This document shows positions 9,611 through 17,412 of a DNA stretch of 39,137 nt, in pieces. Each line of letters starts with the position of its first letter. Position 1 is the first letter of the stretch. Position numbers and translations under genes: made by a program. Under the pieces are notes generated by a model. The model saw only the letters and a program-made list of their open reading frames with translations, did no database searches and had not been told where the DNA came from. This DNA is from Gammaproteobacteria bacterium (lineage in GTDB: Bacteria; Pseudomonadota; Gammaproteobacteria; Ga0077554; Ga007554): NCBI GenBank assembly GCA_023266055.1, contig JAHFRW010000004.1, positions 46,314-85,450 of the forward strand, given 5' to 3'.

Positions 9611-9649
9611 AAAAGGCGCTGGAGTATAGCCTCTCCGGCGCCTTTTTTT
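9609..9649. terminator. Bidirectional intrinsic terminator after rdgB
   Basis: An A6 tract and GGCGCTGGAG (9609-9624) pair with CTCCGGCGCC and the T-run (9633-9649), giving a 16-bp stem with one T-G wobble and a loop of about 8 bases. It carries T-runs in both directions, so it can end both rdgB and the convergent PBP7-like gene. Confidence 0.93.
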
Positions 9650-9665
9650 ATTGACCATGCGTTAT

Positions 9666-10688
9666 TTAATCAAGCTTGGCCAGCTTGTTTGCGGCAACAT
9701 CTCTTCCAGCACGCAATGACTTGGCTTCGATCCATTGTTTCAGCCGGTTGGCATCACCCAGGCGGCTGTGCATACCCTGTGAATCAAGCAGCACGATAAT
9801 CACTGGCTGCTGCGCAATCCGCGCCTGCATCACCAGACAACGCCCGGCTTCACTAATGTAACCCGTCTTGCTCAGACCAATATCCCAGGTATCACTCTTC
9901 ACCAGCGCGTTGGTATTACCAAAATGAATCGGGTGACGGTAGTCATCCAGCACCACTTCATAGGACTGGGAGGTGCTGAACTGACGAATCATGGCGTATT
10001 CGTACGAGGCATTCACCATTTTGGCCAAATCTTCAGCCGTGGATAAATTCCCGGCATTCAAGCCCGTGGAATCAAGAAAATGCGTCTGTGACATGCCCAG
10101 ATCACGCGCCTTTTTGTTCATGGCAGCGACAAAGGCCGGGGTACTGCCAGGATAAGTCCGCGCCAACGCCGATGCCGCACGATTTTCCGACGACATCAGT
10201 GCCAGGTGCAACATCGCCTTGCGGCTGAGGGTAGCGCCTACCTTGAGTTTGGAAGTGGAACCTTTCAGGGTATCCACATCATCTTCAGTGATGGAGAGTA
10301 GCTCATCCGGCGGCAAACTTGCATCCAGCGCCACCATGGCCGTCATCAGCTTGGTCAGGGAAGCAATGGGGCTTCTCACGCTGGAACGTTTGGCGTAAAT
10401 CACACTGCCATCTTCCTGGTTAATCACCAATGCCATGGACGAATGCAATATTGGCATGCCGTTGAGCGACGTAAGGCGCGGGGCATGCCGCTTTAGCACC
10501 AGTTTTTTCTGGCTCAGCACACGGTGCGACGCCTTGTTTATGCGCGTTATGGACTTTTTTGCGGCAACAGATTTGGACTTGGACACCGCCTTGTGGGGCG
10601 CATCAACGGAGGCCACTGACCGCTTCTCTGCCATGACGGGCATGGACAAACCCACCATTAAACTTGCAACCAATACTTTTATTAACAC
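9666..10688 (-). CDS. pbpG: D-alanyl-D-alanine endopeptidase (PBP7-like, S11)
   Basis: Periplasmic low-molecular-weight penicillin-binding protein of peptidase family S11. The active-site triad motifs are SLTK (SxxK), SSEN (SxN) and KTG in LSKTGYI; the MSSENRAA form is typical of PBP7. A signal peptide (VLIKVLVASLMVGLSMPVMA) is followed by a Lys/Ser-rich linker before the catalytic domain. I chose the GTG at 10688 because GAGGAGG lies eight bases upstream and this places the signal peptide at the very start; the upstream in-frame ATG would add 23 residues with no such site. About 340 residues. It lies between rdgB and hemW in opposite orientation. Confidence 0.88.
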   Translation of the reverse strand: MLIKVLVASLMVGLSMPVMAEKRSVASVDAPHKAVSKSKSVAAKKSITRINKASHRVLSQKKLVLKRHAPRLTSLNGMPILHSSMALVINQEDGSVIYAKRSSVRSPIASLTKLMTAMVALDASLPPDELLSITEDDVDTLKGSTSKLKVGATLSRKAMLHLALMSSENRAASALARTYPGSTPAFVAAMNKKARDLGMSQTHFLDSTGLNAGNLSTAEDLAKMVNASYEYAMIRQFSTSQSYEVVLDDYRHPIHFGNTNALVKSDTWDIGLSKTGYISEAGRCLVMQARIAQQPVIIVLLDSQGMHSRLGDANRLKQWIEAKSLRAGRDVAANKLAKLD

Positions 10689-11004
10689 TGACGATGCCTC
10701 CTCTGGCAAAACGCCCCACAACCCCATCAACAGCAGGCTCCGTGGCGTCAAAAGCAACTTGAAAACTGTTCTTTTTCCTTTTTTTCAATAACTTAATATC
10801 AAAATAAAGGCAGAACCTTGCGCTGCGCTCTTCCCTATTCCCCACCCAAGTGTACGGATATTATACACTATACCAGGGTAATAGCCATCACGCTGTGTAA
10901 TGGTACGCACTTTACCTTGATTTACAACAAAAAAACAATTCCCATGCATCATGGCCCAATGTCACAATGCACTCTTTACAAAGCGATACCCGCCCAGCAA
11001 CCTT
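10689..11004. other. Divergent intergenic region pbpG / hemW
   Basis: About 315 AT-rich bases containing the promoters expected for both genes, but I can name no element with confidence. No repeat, RNA gene or convincing small ORF was seen. The hemW reading frame is open back to an ATG at 10951, so part of this stretch may be coding. Confidence 0.35.
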
Positions 11005-12180
11005 ATGTTTAACTTTACCGCACTGCCGCCCTTGTCACTGTATATCCACATTCCGTGGTGTGTACGCAAATGTCCCTATTGCGACTTCAACTCCCATGAA
11101 GCCAGACAGCAACCACTCCCTGAGGCCGACTACATCACGGCGCTGATCGCCGATCTGGAGCAGGACCTGCCCGCCGTATGGGGGCGATCCATTGACAGCA
11201 TCTTTATCGGCGGCGGCACACCCAGCCTGTTTTCACCGGCCAGTATTGACCGGCTATTGTCCGAAGTACGTGCCCGCCTGCCCTGCAAACCCACGGCTGA
11301 AATCACCATGGAAGCCAACCCCGGCACCTGGGAATATGGCAAATTCCGTGAATTCCGCGCCCTCGGCGTCAATCGCCTGTCACTTGGCATCCAAAGCTTT
11401 GACGCTGACATGCTGAAACGTCTGGGCCGCATCCATGGCCCACATGAAGCCTTCAGTGCCGCCGAAACCGCGCATGCTGTCGGTTTTGACAACTTTAATC
11501 TTGATCTGATGTATGGCCTGCCCGGTAAATCCCAAGCGCAAACCCAGCTACAAGCTTTATCCGATATCGACCACGCCATCGCCCTGAAACCGACGCATAT
11601 TTCCCTGTACCAACTCACTCTGGAGCCAAATACCGCCTTTTATGCCAACCCTCCGCCCTTGCCCGGGGACGATATCCTCTGGGAAATGCAGGAACAGTGC
11701 CAGGCCCGGCTCGCCGCCCACCATTATGGGCAATATGAAGTTTCTGCCTACGCCCAACCGGGGCGGGAAAGCCGCCACAACCTCAATTACTGGCGCTTTG
11801 GCGATTACCTGGGCATCGGCGCGGGCGCCCATGCCAAAATCAGTGATGCGCAACACCAAACCATCACGCGCACCTGGAAAGTCAAAAATCCTCGCGATTA
11901 TATGGCCAAAGCTGCCAGCCATGGGCGGTTGGGCGGCACCCAGCGCGTAACACGGGCTGACGCGGGCATGGAATTCATGATGAACGCCCTGCGCCTCACC
12001 CAGGGCTTTCCCACTACCCTGTTCGCTGAACATACCGGCCTGCCGATCTCCACCGTCACGGCCGCATTAACCAAAGCCGAACAACAAAAGCTCATCATCT
12101 GGGACATTCACACCATTCGCCCCACCGAACTTGGCCAGCGCTTTCTCAATGACCTGATCGCACTATTTTTGCCAAATTAG
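11005..12180 (+). CDS. hemW: Radical SAM heme chaperone HemW
   Basis: Oxygen-independent coproporphyrinogen-oxidase-like protein of the HemW class, a heme chaperone rather than HemN. The radical SAM cluster motif is CVRKCPYCDF after the typical LYIHIPWC start, followed by FIGGGTPSLF, EANPG, SLGIQSF and a HemW-type C-terminal domain. The ATG at 11005 gives the usual family N-terminus (MFNFTALPPLSLYIHIPWC); an in-frame ATG at 10951 is also open and neither has a clear ribosome-binding site. Length is near 390 residues, normal for the family. Confidence 0.92.
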   Translation: MFNFTALPPLSLYIHIPWCVRKCPYCDFNSHEARQQPLPEADYITALIADLEQDLPAVWGRSIDSIFIGGGTPSLFSPASIDRLLSEVRARLPCKPTAEITMEANPGTWEYGKFREFRALGVNRLSLGIQSFDADMLKRLGRIHGPHEAFSAAETAHAVGFDNFNLDLMYGLPGKSQAQTQLQALSDIDHAIALKPTHISLYQLTLEPNTAFYANPPPLPGDDILWEMQEQCQARLAAHHYGQYEVSAYAQPGRESRHNLNYWRFGDYLGIGAGAHAKISDAQHQTITRTWKVKNPRDYMAKAASHGRLGGTQRVTRADAGMEFMMNALRLTQGFPTTLFAEHTGLPISTVTAALTKAEQQKLIIWDIHTIRPTELGQRFLNDLIALFLPN

Positions 12181-12349
12181 AAATAAGGCACCCCTACCCA
12201 CTGTATCGGCCCCGTGCTCATTTCTTGAGAAGATTTTGTGTGTCCTGTGATCCAGCGCCCAACTTTCAAAGGGTGCCAAATCCGGGAACACTCAAAATAA
12301 GGTATGATAATGAACCATTTCAATCAACCAGATACTACACACAAACCCA

Positions 12350-13201
12350 ATGCCTACCCTGATACTTCAAGGCGCCGCACTCACCCGCGAAGCCGCGCAT
12401 ACCATTGCCGATGAACTCAACGCCGCCACTAAAGAGCGTGGCAGCCATTACACCCTGCACACTGACAAACAAGTAAGCCCTGACACCTTGGCCGTGTTGC
12501 GTCACGCCGCGCGTTTCGACATTAATCTGCTGCCGGAAAATTTTAATCCCGCCCAGGTACAGCTGCTGGTCACCGACATGGATTCCACCTTCATCAATAT
12601 CGAGTGCATTGATGAGATCGCCGATTTTATTGGCGTCAAACCTCAGGTTGCGGCGATTACAGCCGCTACCATGCGAGGTGAAATTAATTTTGAAGCATCG
12701 CTGACACAGCGTGTTGCCTTACTCGCCGGGCTGGACGCCAGCGCCCTGGAACACGTGTATAACGAACGGCTCAAGCCTAACCCCGGCGCCGCAGAAATGG
12801 TGCGCGGGCTGCACGCGGCAGGCATCAAGACAGGTCTGGTGTCAGGTGGATTCACTTTTTTCACTGACCGTCTCAAGCAACGTTTCAGCCTCGACTATGC
12901 GCGCGCCAACGTACTGGAGATTGCCGACGCACGACTCACGGGCCGCGTTCTAGGCAAGATTACTGGCGCGGCAGGCAAAGCAGAATTTCTGTTGGAGCTA
13001 TGCAAGCAGCTCGGCATATCACCCCAACAAGTGGTGGCGATGGGCGACGGCGCGAATGATCTGGAGATGATGAAAATCGCCGGACTGAGCATTGCATATC
13101 ACGCCAAGCCCACGGTGCAGGCACAGGCGCATGCGGTGATTAATCATGGTGGGCTGGAGTGTGTTTTGGGGTTGTTGGATATTGGTAGTTATGCCGCATA
13201 G
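12350..13201 (+). CDS. serB: Phosphoserine phosphatase
   Basis: Last step of serine synthesis: O-phosphoserine to serine. HAD-family motifs are intact: DMDSTFINIECIDEIAD (motif I), SGGFTFF (motif II) and the lysine and DGANDLEMM region (motifs III/IV). An N-terminal region of about 70 residues precedes the HAD core. The ATG at 12350 has no visible Shine-Dalgarno sequence, and a TATGAT at 12303-12308 could be a -10 element close by. The HNH gene follows 12 bases after the stop, and the sequence becomes visibly AT-richer there. Confidence 0.94.
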   Translation: MPTLILQGAALTREAAHTIADELNAATKERGSHYTLHTDKQVSPDTLAVLRHAARFDINLLPENFNPAQVQLLVTDMDSTFINIECIDEIADFIGVKPQVAAITAATMRGEINFEASLTQRVALLAGLDASALEHVYNERLKPNPGAAEMVRGLHAAGIKTGLVSGGFTFFTDRLKQRFSLDYARANVLEIADARLTGRVLGKITGAAGKAEFLLELCKQLGISPQQVVAMGDGANDLEMMKIAGLSIAYHAKPTVQAQAHAVINHGGLECVLGLLDIGSYAA

Positions 13202-13213
13202 GAGAGCGTTGCA

Positions 13214-14116
13214 ATGACCGTTGTAACTACACTTGACCAAATCAAAGATAATATTGCCGAATTGGAACGTGGCAGAGCGTCACGGTTAAGCTCGAAGGTC
13301 GCTGAGTATCGAGCGCTTATCAAGCGAGGAACGTGTTTTGTTCCCTATGTGGCAGGGAATGGTTTGGCATTCGCGCCTTCAAGATTTGTTGGATACCGCA
13401 AAAACAAACTGGCTACACACGCGGACAATCCTGATCGAGATGGACGGATTACAAACGCAGCCATAAATAAAATAATCGGTTCAAAACCGCAGGCGAATGC
13501 TTTGCTTGAAGGGAAGTATAGCGCTTTCTGTGTGATGGCAGGTGTTCAACCATCCATTACGGGTGCGTTCGGTGTCGTTAGAAAGTATTGGATAACAGAG
13601 GAAATTGTTGGCATCTTGGAGTCGGATGTCGAAAAGGAAATAACGCAAGACCCAGAGATTAGCGAAACGGAGAAGCAGCAATTGGTTAAAGCCCGTATCG
13701 GGCAGGGCCAATTTCGTGATCGCCTGCTTTCGTATTGGCGTAAGTGTTGCCTAACAGGTTGCGATCATCAATCTATCTTACGGGCATCTCATATCAAGCC
13801 GTGGAGAGACTGCACGAATTCTGAGCGGCTCGATGTATTTAATGGTTTGCTTCTGGTGCCAAACATGGACACTCTGTTTGATAAGGGTCTAATCTCATTC
13901 AGCAGCAATGGCGAAATCCTTGTATCGCACCAGTTATCAGAAAATAATCAGAGCGCGCTTGGCCTCAGCGAAGAAATGCAAATAGTTCTTGCGCCAGAGC
14001 ATGAAAAATACATTGCATGGCATCGAGATAACATCTTTGCCAGCATGCGGCATAACCCTACGGTCAACCGGACGCTGCGCGATAAAGCCGCGCCGCGCCA
14101 GTTACCTTCACGTTAG
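13214..14116 (+). CDS. HNH endonuclease-like protein (possible cassette gene)
   Basis: A 300-residue protein with a C-terminal HNH_2-type nuclease domain: QFRDRLLSYWRKCCLTGC, then ASHIKPWR (His193), the family pattern DVFNGLLLVPNMDTLFDKG (Asn210, Asp219) and ISFSSNGEI. The N-terminal half (about 1-150) is unrecognised. AGGAGAG lies seven bases before the ATG. Its last codons (NPTVNRTLRD...) run into an attC-like palindrome and the stop codon TAG falls inside the presumed R' box, as is common for integron cassette genes. Role is unknown; restriction or phage defence is plausible but unproven. Confidence 0.82.
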   Translation: MTVVTTLDQIKDNIAELERGRASRLSSKVAEYRALIKRGTCFVPYVAGNGLAFAPSRFVGYRKNKLATHADNPDRDGRITNAAINKIIGSKPQANALLEGKYSAFCVMAGVQPSITGAFGVVRKYWITEEIVGILESDVEKEITQDPEISETEKQQLVKARIGQGQFRDRLLSYWRKCCLTGCDHQSILRASHIKPWRDCTNSERLDVFNGLLLVPNMDTLFDKGLISFSSNGEILVSHQLSENNQSALGLSEEMQIVLAPEHEKYIAWHRDNIFASMRHNPTVNRTLRDKAAPRQLPSR

Positions 14117-14118
14117 AG
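14050..14118 (+). other. attC-like recombination site 1
   Basis: Architecture in order: R''-like GCATAAC (14050-14056), 5-base spacer CCTAC, left arm GGTCAACCGG plus ACGCTGCGCG, loop ATAAAGC, right arm ending CCAGTTACC (to 14106), 5-base spacer TTCAC, then R'-like GTTAGAG (14112-14118). The arms pair with one extra C in GGT-C-AAC, matching the extrahelical base seen in L boxes of attC sites, and the two spacers are equal in length. GTTAGAG fits the GTTRRRY consensus except at the last base. Confidence 0.65.
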
Positions 14119-14136
14119 GTCAGAACTGGAGACCGC

Positions 14137-14733
14137 TTGAGAACGAATTATGTGCTTATAGACTATGAGAATGTCCGGCCTGACACTCTGACCGTTCTTG
14201 ACAAGGAACACTTTAAGGTCATCGTGTTCATTGGGGCCAACCAAGCAAAGATTCCCTTTGAAATGGCATCGGCAATGCAGCGCATGGGGGATCGCGCCAA
14301 GTACATCAAGATCACTGGCAATGGCTCAAACGCTCTCGACTTTCATATCGCCTTTTACATTGGACAGATCGCCACGCAAGAACCGCAAGCATACTTCCAC
14401 ATCGTCTCCAAAGACACGGGGTTCGACCCACTCATCCAACATCTCAAGACCAGAAAAATCTTGGCCTGTCGCTCGTTAGATGTGGCCAAAATCCGAACCG
14501 CGAAGGTTACCGATTCAAAATCGCCCAGCGAGAAGATGGCCATAATCGTAACGAACCTTCAGCAACGTGGTGCAGGTAAGCCACGAACAGTCAAGACCCT
14601 TTCCAACTCTATCAACTCTCTCTTTCAGGGGCAACTTCCAGAACAAGATCTGTCGCTTCTACTCGACGAGCTACAAAAACAGGGCATTGTTACAACCCAT
14701 GGCACACGGGTTTCTTATGTACTTCCCGCGTAG
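14137..14733 (+). CDS. NYN/PIN-like domain protein (possible cassette gene)
   Basis: A 198-residue protein with an N-terminal PIN-like (NYN-type) fold: NYVLIDYENVRPD (first acidic site), IKITGNGSNALDFHIAFYIG (second) and HIVSKDTGFDPLI (third acidic cluster). These suggest a metal-dependent RNase. The C-terminal 60 residues (LSNSINSLFQGQLPEQDLSLLLDELQKQGIVTTHGTRVSYVLP) look like a winged-helix segment. The start is TTG at 14137 with GGAG five bases upstream. It lies between two attC-like palindromes, 20 bases after the HNH gene. Substrate is unknown. Confidence 0.8.
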   Translation: MRTNYVLIDYENVRPDTLTVLDKEHFKVIVFIGANQAKIPFEMASAMQRMGDRAKYIKITGNGSNALDFHIAFYIGQIATQEPQAYFHIVSKDTGFDPLIQHLKTRKILACRSLDVAKIRTAKVTDSKSPSEKMAIIVTNLQQRGAGKPRTVKTLSNSINSLFQGQLPEQDLSLLLDELQKQGIVTTHGTRVSYVLPA

Positions 14734-14736
14734 CAT

Positions 14737-14806
14737 TTTTAATCCTGCGGTCAACCAAACGCTGTACCGTAGAGTCATGCAGCACTGGTTACCCTGAACA
14801 TTATAC
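14737..14806 (+). other. attC-like recombination site 2 (degenerate)
   Basis: A second copy of the palindrome follows the NYN gene. Its left arm CCTGCGGTCAACCAAACGCTG (14744-14764) matches site 1 at 18 of 21 bases. GGTCAACC (14749-14756) pairs with GGTTACC (14787-14793) with the same bulged C, and GCTG pairs with CAGC inside. The outer boxes are decayed (TTTTAAT and ATTATAC instead of RYYYAAC and GTTRRRY), so the site may no longer recombine. Confidence 0.5.
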
Positions 14807-14837
14807 ATAGCACAACCTGCACCAAGGAGCAAAGCAC

Positions 14838-15734
14838 ATGAAAACCACATTACATACGCTACTGCGAAGCATTGCCGTTGTATGGTTGCTGGTAACGTTA
14901 GCACCCCACGCCAATGCTGACCAGAAGTCTTTTTTATGGAAAATCACCTCAAAACAAAATGTAGTGTATATGCTGGGATCAGTGCATGTGGGAAATAGCG
15001 CGCTTTACCCGCTGAATAAAACTATTGAAGACGCGTTTACCCAATCCAGCGTGCTGGCCGTTGAGATGGATGGAACCAATGAGCAGGCCATGATGGCTAC
15101 CATGACGACGGCGCTTTACGCGCCACCGGATAACATCAAAAATCATCTGCCTCAGGACTTGATTGAGCGCATGCAGAAAATTCTCCCAAAATACAGCCTG
15201 CCCATTGAAGCGATACAGACCATGAAGCCCTATATGGCGGCAATGGTATTAACCCTTTCTGAAAGCGCACGTCTTGGATACAGCGCGGAATATGGCCTTG
15301 ATTTGCATTTTCTGGGTCGCGCCAAGGCTGATCAGAAAAAAATTATCGAACTTGAATCTGCCGACAGTCAAATCCGCATGATGGATGAGATGACCGGTAC
15401 AGAACAAACCGCCATGTTAAAACATACCATTGTCAGTATTGAAAAAAATAATATAGGTGACGAGTTAAAAGCGATGTTCAGTGCCTGGAAGCAAGGCGAC
15501 CCGGTACAACTGGCAACAATAGCCAATGCATCACTTGATGAAGTGCCCGAACTTAAGGACGTGTTTAATGAGAGGATGATCATCTCAAGAAACAAAGCCA
15601 TGACAGAAAAAATTGCAGCCTTCCTGAAAAACAAGGAAACCTATTTTGTGGTGGTGGGTGCAATGCATCTGACCGGTGAGCAGGGTATTATTAATCTGTT
15701 GCGCAAGAAGGATTTTCAGGTGAAGCAGCTTTAG
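14838..15734 (+). CDS. TraB/GumN family protein, exported
   Basis: A 298-residue protein with a signal peptide (LLRSIAVVWLLVTLAPHANA) and the TraB/GumN pattern: FLWKITSKQNVVYMLGSVHVG at the start of the mature chain and a closing VVVGAMHLTGEQGIINLLRKKDF. The paired SVHVG and GAMHL histidines are the conserved family features. AGGAG lies eight bases upstream of the ATG. The family is proposed to be related to metalloproteases (TIKI-like), but its bacterial role is not settled. It is the first gene after the attC-like region and is convergent with trmB. Confidence 0.85.
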   Translation: MKTTLHTLLRSIAVVWLLVTLAPHANADQKSFLWKITSKQNVVYMLGSVHVGNSALYPLNKTIEDAFTQSSVLAVEMDGTNEQAMMATMTTALYAPPDNIKNHLPQDLIERMQKILPKYSLPIEAIQTMKPYMAAMVLTLSESARLGYSAEYGLDLHFLGRAKADQKKIIELESADSQIRMMDEMTGTEQTAMLKHTIVSIEKNNIGDELKAMFSAWKQGDPVQLATIANASLDEVPELKDVFNERMIISRNKAMTEKIAAFLKNKETYFVVVGAMHLTGEQGIINLLRKKDFQVKQL

Positions 15735-15780
15735 GAAAACCCTCCGTTTATTGTCATTTCGCACGTTAGTGGGAAATCTT

Positions 15781-15862
15781 GCCCATTACCCGCACCGTAG
15801 ATACTGTTATCCGAGTCAACAGCCATGAAGAGCCGGATAACCGTATCTACGCAGGCCCATTA
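15781..15862. repeat. Large inverted repeat flanked by direct repeat GCCCATTA
   Basis: An 18-bp arm (15796-15813, starting CGTAGATAC) pairs with 15834-15851 (ending GTATCTACG) with a single mismatch around a 20-base loop. The same octamer GCCCATTA lies on both sides at 15781-15788 and 15855-15862. A smaller hairpin, TTTCGCAC / GTGGGAAA, is at 15757-15776. The element sits between convergent genes and could terminate both, although no T-run is present. Confidence 0.7.
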
Positions 15863-15864
15863 AA

Positions 15865-16584
15865 TTAAGATGCCTTCGCAAAAATCAAATCCCAAATTCC
15901 ATGCCCTAGTCGCTGCCCACGCCGCTCAAACTTGGTGTGGGGCCGGTGTTCGGGACGCGGCGCGTAATGTCCTGCACCGGCGGTGTTGACGAAACCCGGC
16001 GCCACGCTCATGACATCCATCATGTGCCGGGCATAGTCCTCCCAGTCCGTTGCCATATGAAAACGCCCGCCAGGCTTAAGCACACGATGGATGGACTCGG
16101 CAAACGTGGCATTCACAATGCGGCGCTTGTGATGGCGACGTTTGGGCCAGGGATCGGGGAAAAACAGGTACACGGCATCCAGCGACGCATCCGGCAGATT
16201 TTTTTGCAGCACGGTAATCGCATCCGTACTCATCACCCGCAGGTTTTTCAGCGCCCGTGCATGGGCTTTTTGCATGACACTCCCCAGACCGGGACGATGC
16301 ACATCAATACCCAGATAATTACCTCCAGGATCAGCGTGGGCCATCTCGACCAGCGCGTCGCCCATGCCGATGCCAATCTCCAGATACTGAGGGGCGTGGC
16401 GGCCGCCAAACAGCCGGGTAAAATCCAGCATGTCATGCTCCGCTGGCTGCGGTTCGAAGGTAGTAGCCAGCGCGACGCCGTATTCCGCCCATAACGACTC
16501 CAAGGCGTGACGCTGCGCATCGGTCGTGCGTCCGTCACGGCGTACAAAACTGCGGATGTGGCGATTTTCAGGGGATTTATTCAC
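15865..16584 (-). CDS. trmB: tRNA (guanine-N7-)-methyltransferase
   Basis: Makes m7G46 in the variable loop of tRNA using SAM. Motifs are YLEIGIGMGDALVEMA (SAM loop), NYLGIDVH and LFFPDPWPKRRHHKRRIV, the last being diagnostic for TrmB. The 239-residue length is normal. The start is GTG at 16584 (GTGAATAAATCC); only a weak purine stretch precedes it. It is divergent from the SDR gene with 44 bases between the starts, where TATA-rich hexamers suggest overlapping promoters. Confidence 0.95.
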   Translation of the reverse strand: MNKSPENRHIRSFVRRDGRTTDAQRHALESLWAEYGVALATTFEPQPAEHDMLDFTRLFGGRHAPQYLEIGIGMGDALVEMAHADPGGNYLGIDVHRPGLGSVMQKAHARALKNLRVMSTDAITVLQKNLPDASLDAVYLFFPDPWPKRRHHKRRIVNATFAESIHRVLKPGGRFHMATDWEDYARHMMDVMSVAPGFVNTAGAGHYAPRPEHRPHTKFERRGQRLGHGIWDLIFAKAS

Positions 16585-16628
16585 AAACAGGCTCTAAGGA
16601 GACTATAAAGCTATAGTATACTTGAAGA

Positions 16629-17387
16629 ATGACCACTTTTGAGCACAACCATCTGGCGGGCAAGGTCGCCCTCATTACCGGTGCCGCGCATCGCGTAGGG
16701 GCAATGATTGCGCGCCTGCTGCATGCCCAGGGCATGAACCTGGTGCTGCATTACCGCCATTCCGGTGAAGCCGCCCGGCAACTACAGGCTGAACTTCACG
16801 CCCTGCGTGCCGCGTCTGTCACACTGGTACAGGCCGACCTGCTCGATACCGCTCATTTACCCCGACTGGTAGACGCGGCACTGGGCGCCTGGCAACGCCT
16901 TGATGTATTGGTAAACAACGCCTCCAGCTTTTACCCCACCCCCGTGGGCAGTGTCACCGAAGCACAGTGGGATGATCTTACCGGCAGCAATCTCAAGGCA
17001 CCGTTTTTTTTGACGCAGGCCGCCGCCCCCTCTCTGGCACAACAGCATGGCTGCGTCGTGAACATTGTTGACATTCATGCCGACCGGCCACTGAAATCCC
17101 ACCCCGTCTATTGCGTTGCCAAAGCAGGGCTGGTGATGCTCACCAAGGCGCTGGCACGCGAACTCGGCCCGCAGGTACGCGTCAACGCCGTGGCACCCGG
17201 CGCGGTGATGTGGCCGGAACACACGCTGGATGTAGCCGCCAGGGACTATATTATTTCCCGCACTGCACTCAAACGCGAGGGCGCGGCGCACGACATCGCC
17301 CAGGCCGTGCTGTTTTTAATCCGCGACGCGGGCTACATCAGCGGCCATGTGTTGACGGTGGACGGTGGGCGCTCACTCAGTAATTGA
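16629..17387 (+). CDS. Pteridine reductase-like SDR oxidoreductase
   Basis: A 252-residue short-chain dehydrogenase/reductase. The cofactor loop ALITGAAHRVGAMIARLLHAQGMNLVLHYRHS has the H-R pair and HYR(H/S)S region typical of pteridine reductases and FolM. The NNASSF motif, catalytic YCVAK (YxxxK) and VDGG C-terminus are present. NADPH-dependent reduction of dihydropteridines is the likely reaction; folK and folB are in the window but not adjacent. It is followed 25 bases later by a beta-propeller gene. Distinction from other SDRs rests on the N-terminal motif. Confidence 0.78.
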   Translation: MTTFEHNHLAGKVALITGAAHRVGAMIARLLHAQGMNLVLHYRHSGEAARQLQAELHALRAASVTLVQADLLDTAHLPRLVDAALGAWQRLDVLVNNASSFYPTPVGSVTEAQWDDLTGSNLKAPFFLTQAAAPSLAQQHGCVVNIVDIHADRPLKSHPVYCVAKAGLVMLTKALARELGPQVRVNAVAPGAVMWPEHTLDVAARDYIISRTALKREGAAHDIAQAVLFLIRDAGYISGHVLTVDGGRSLSN

Positions 17388-17412
17388 ATCCTAAAAACGA
17401 CGAGAACATCTT

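Noticed and set aside
9609-9649. Perfect palindrome with A and T tracts, possible mobile repeat
   Set aside because: It is fully explained as a bidirectional intrinsic terminator between convergent rdgB and the PBP7-like gene.
13190-13213. GTTGCAA before the HNH gene as the left boundary (attI or R' box) of the cassette region
   Set aside because: It does not fit GTTRRRY and no pairing arm lies upstream, so the left border of the cassette cluster remains undefined.
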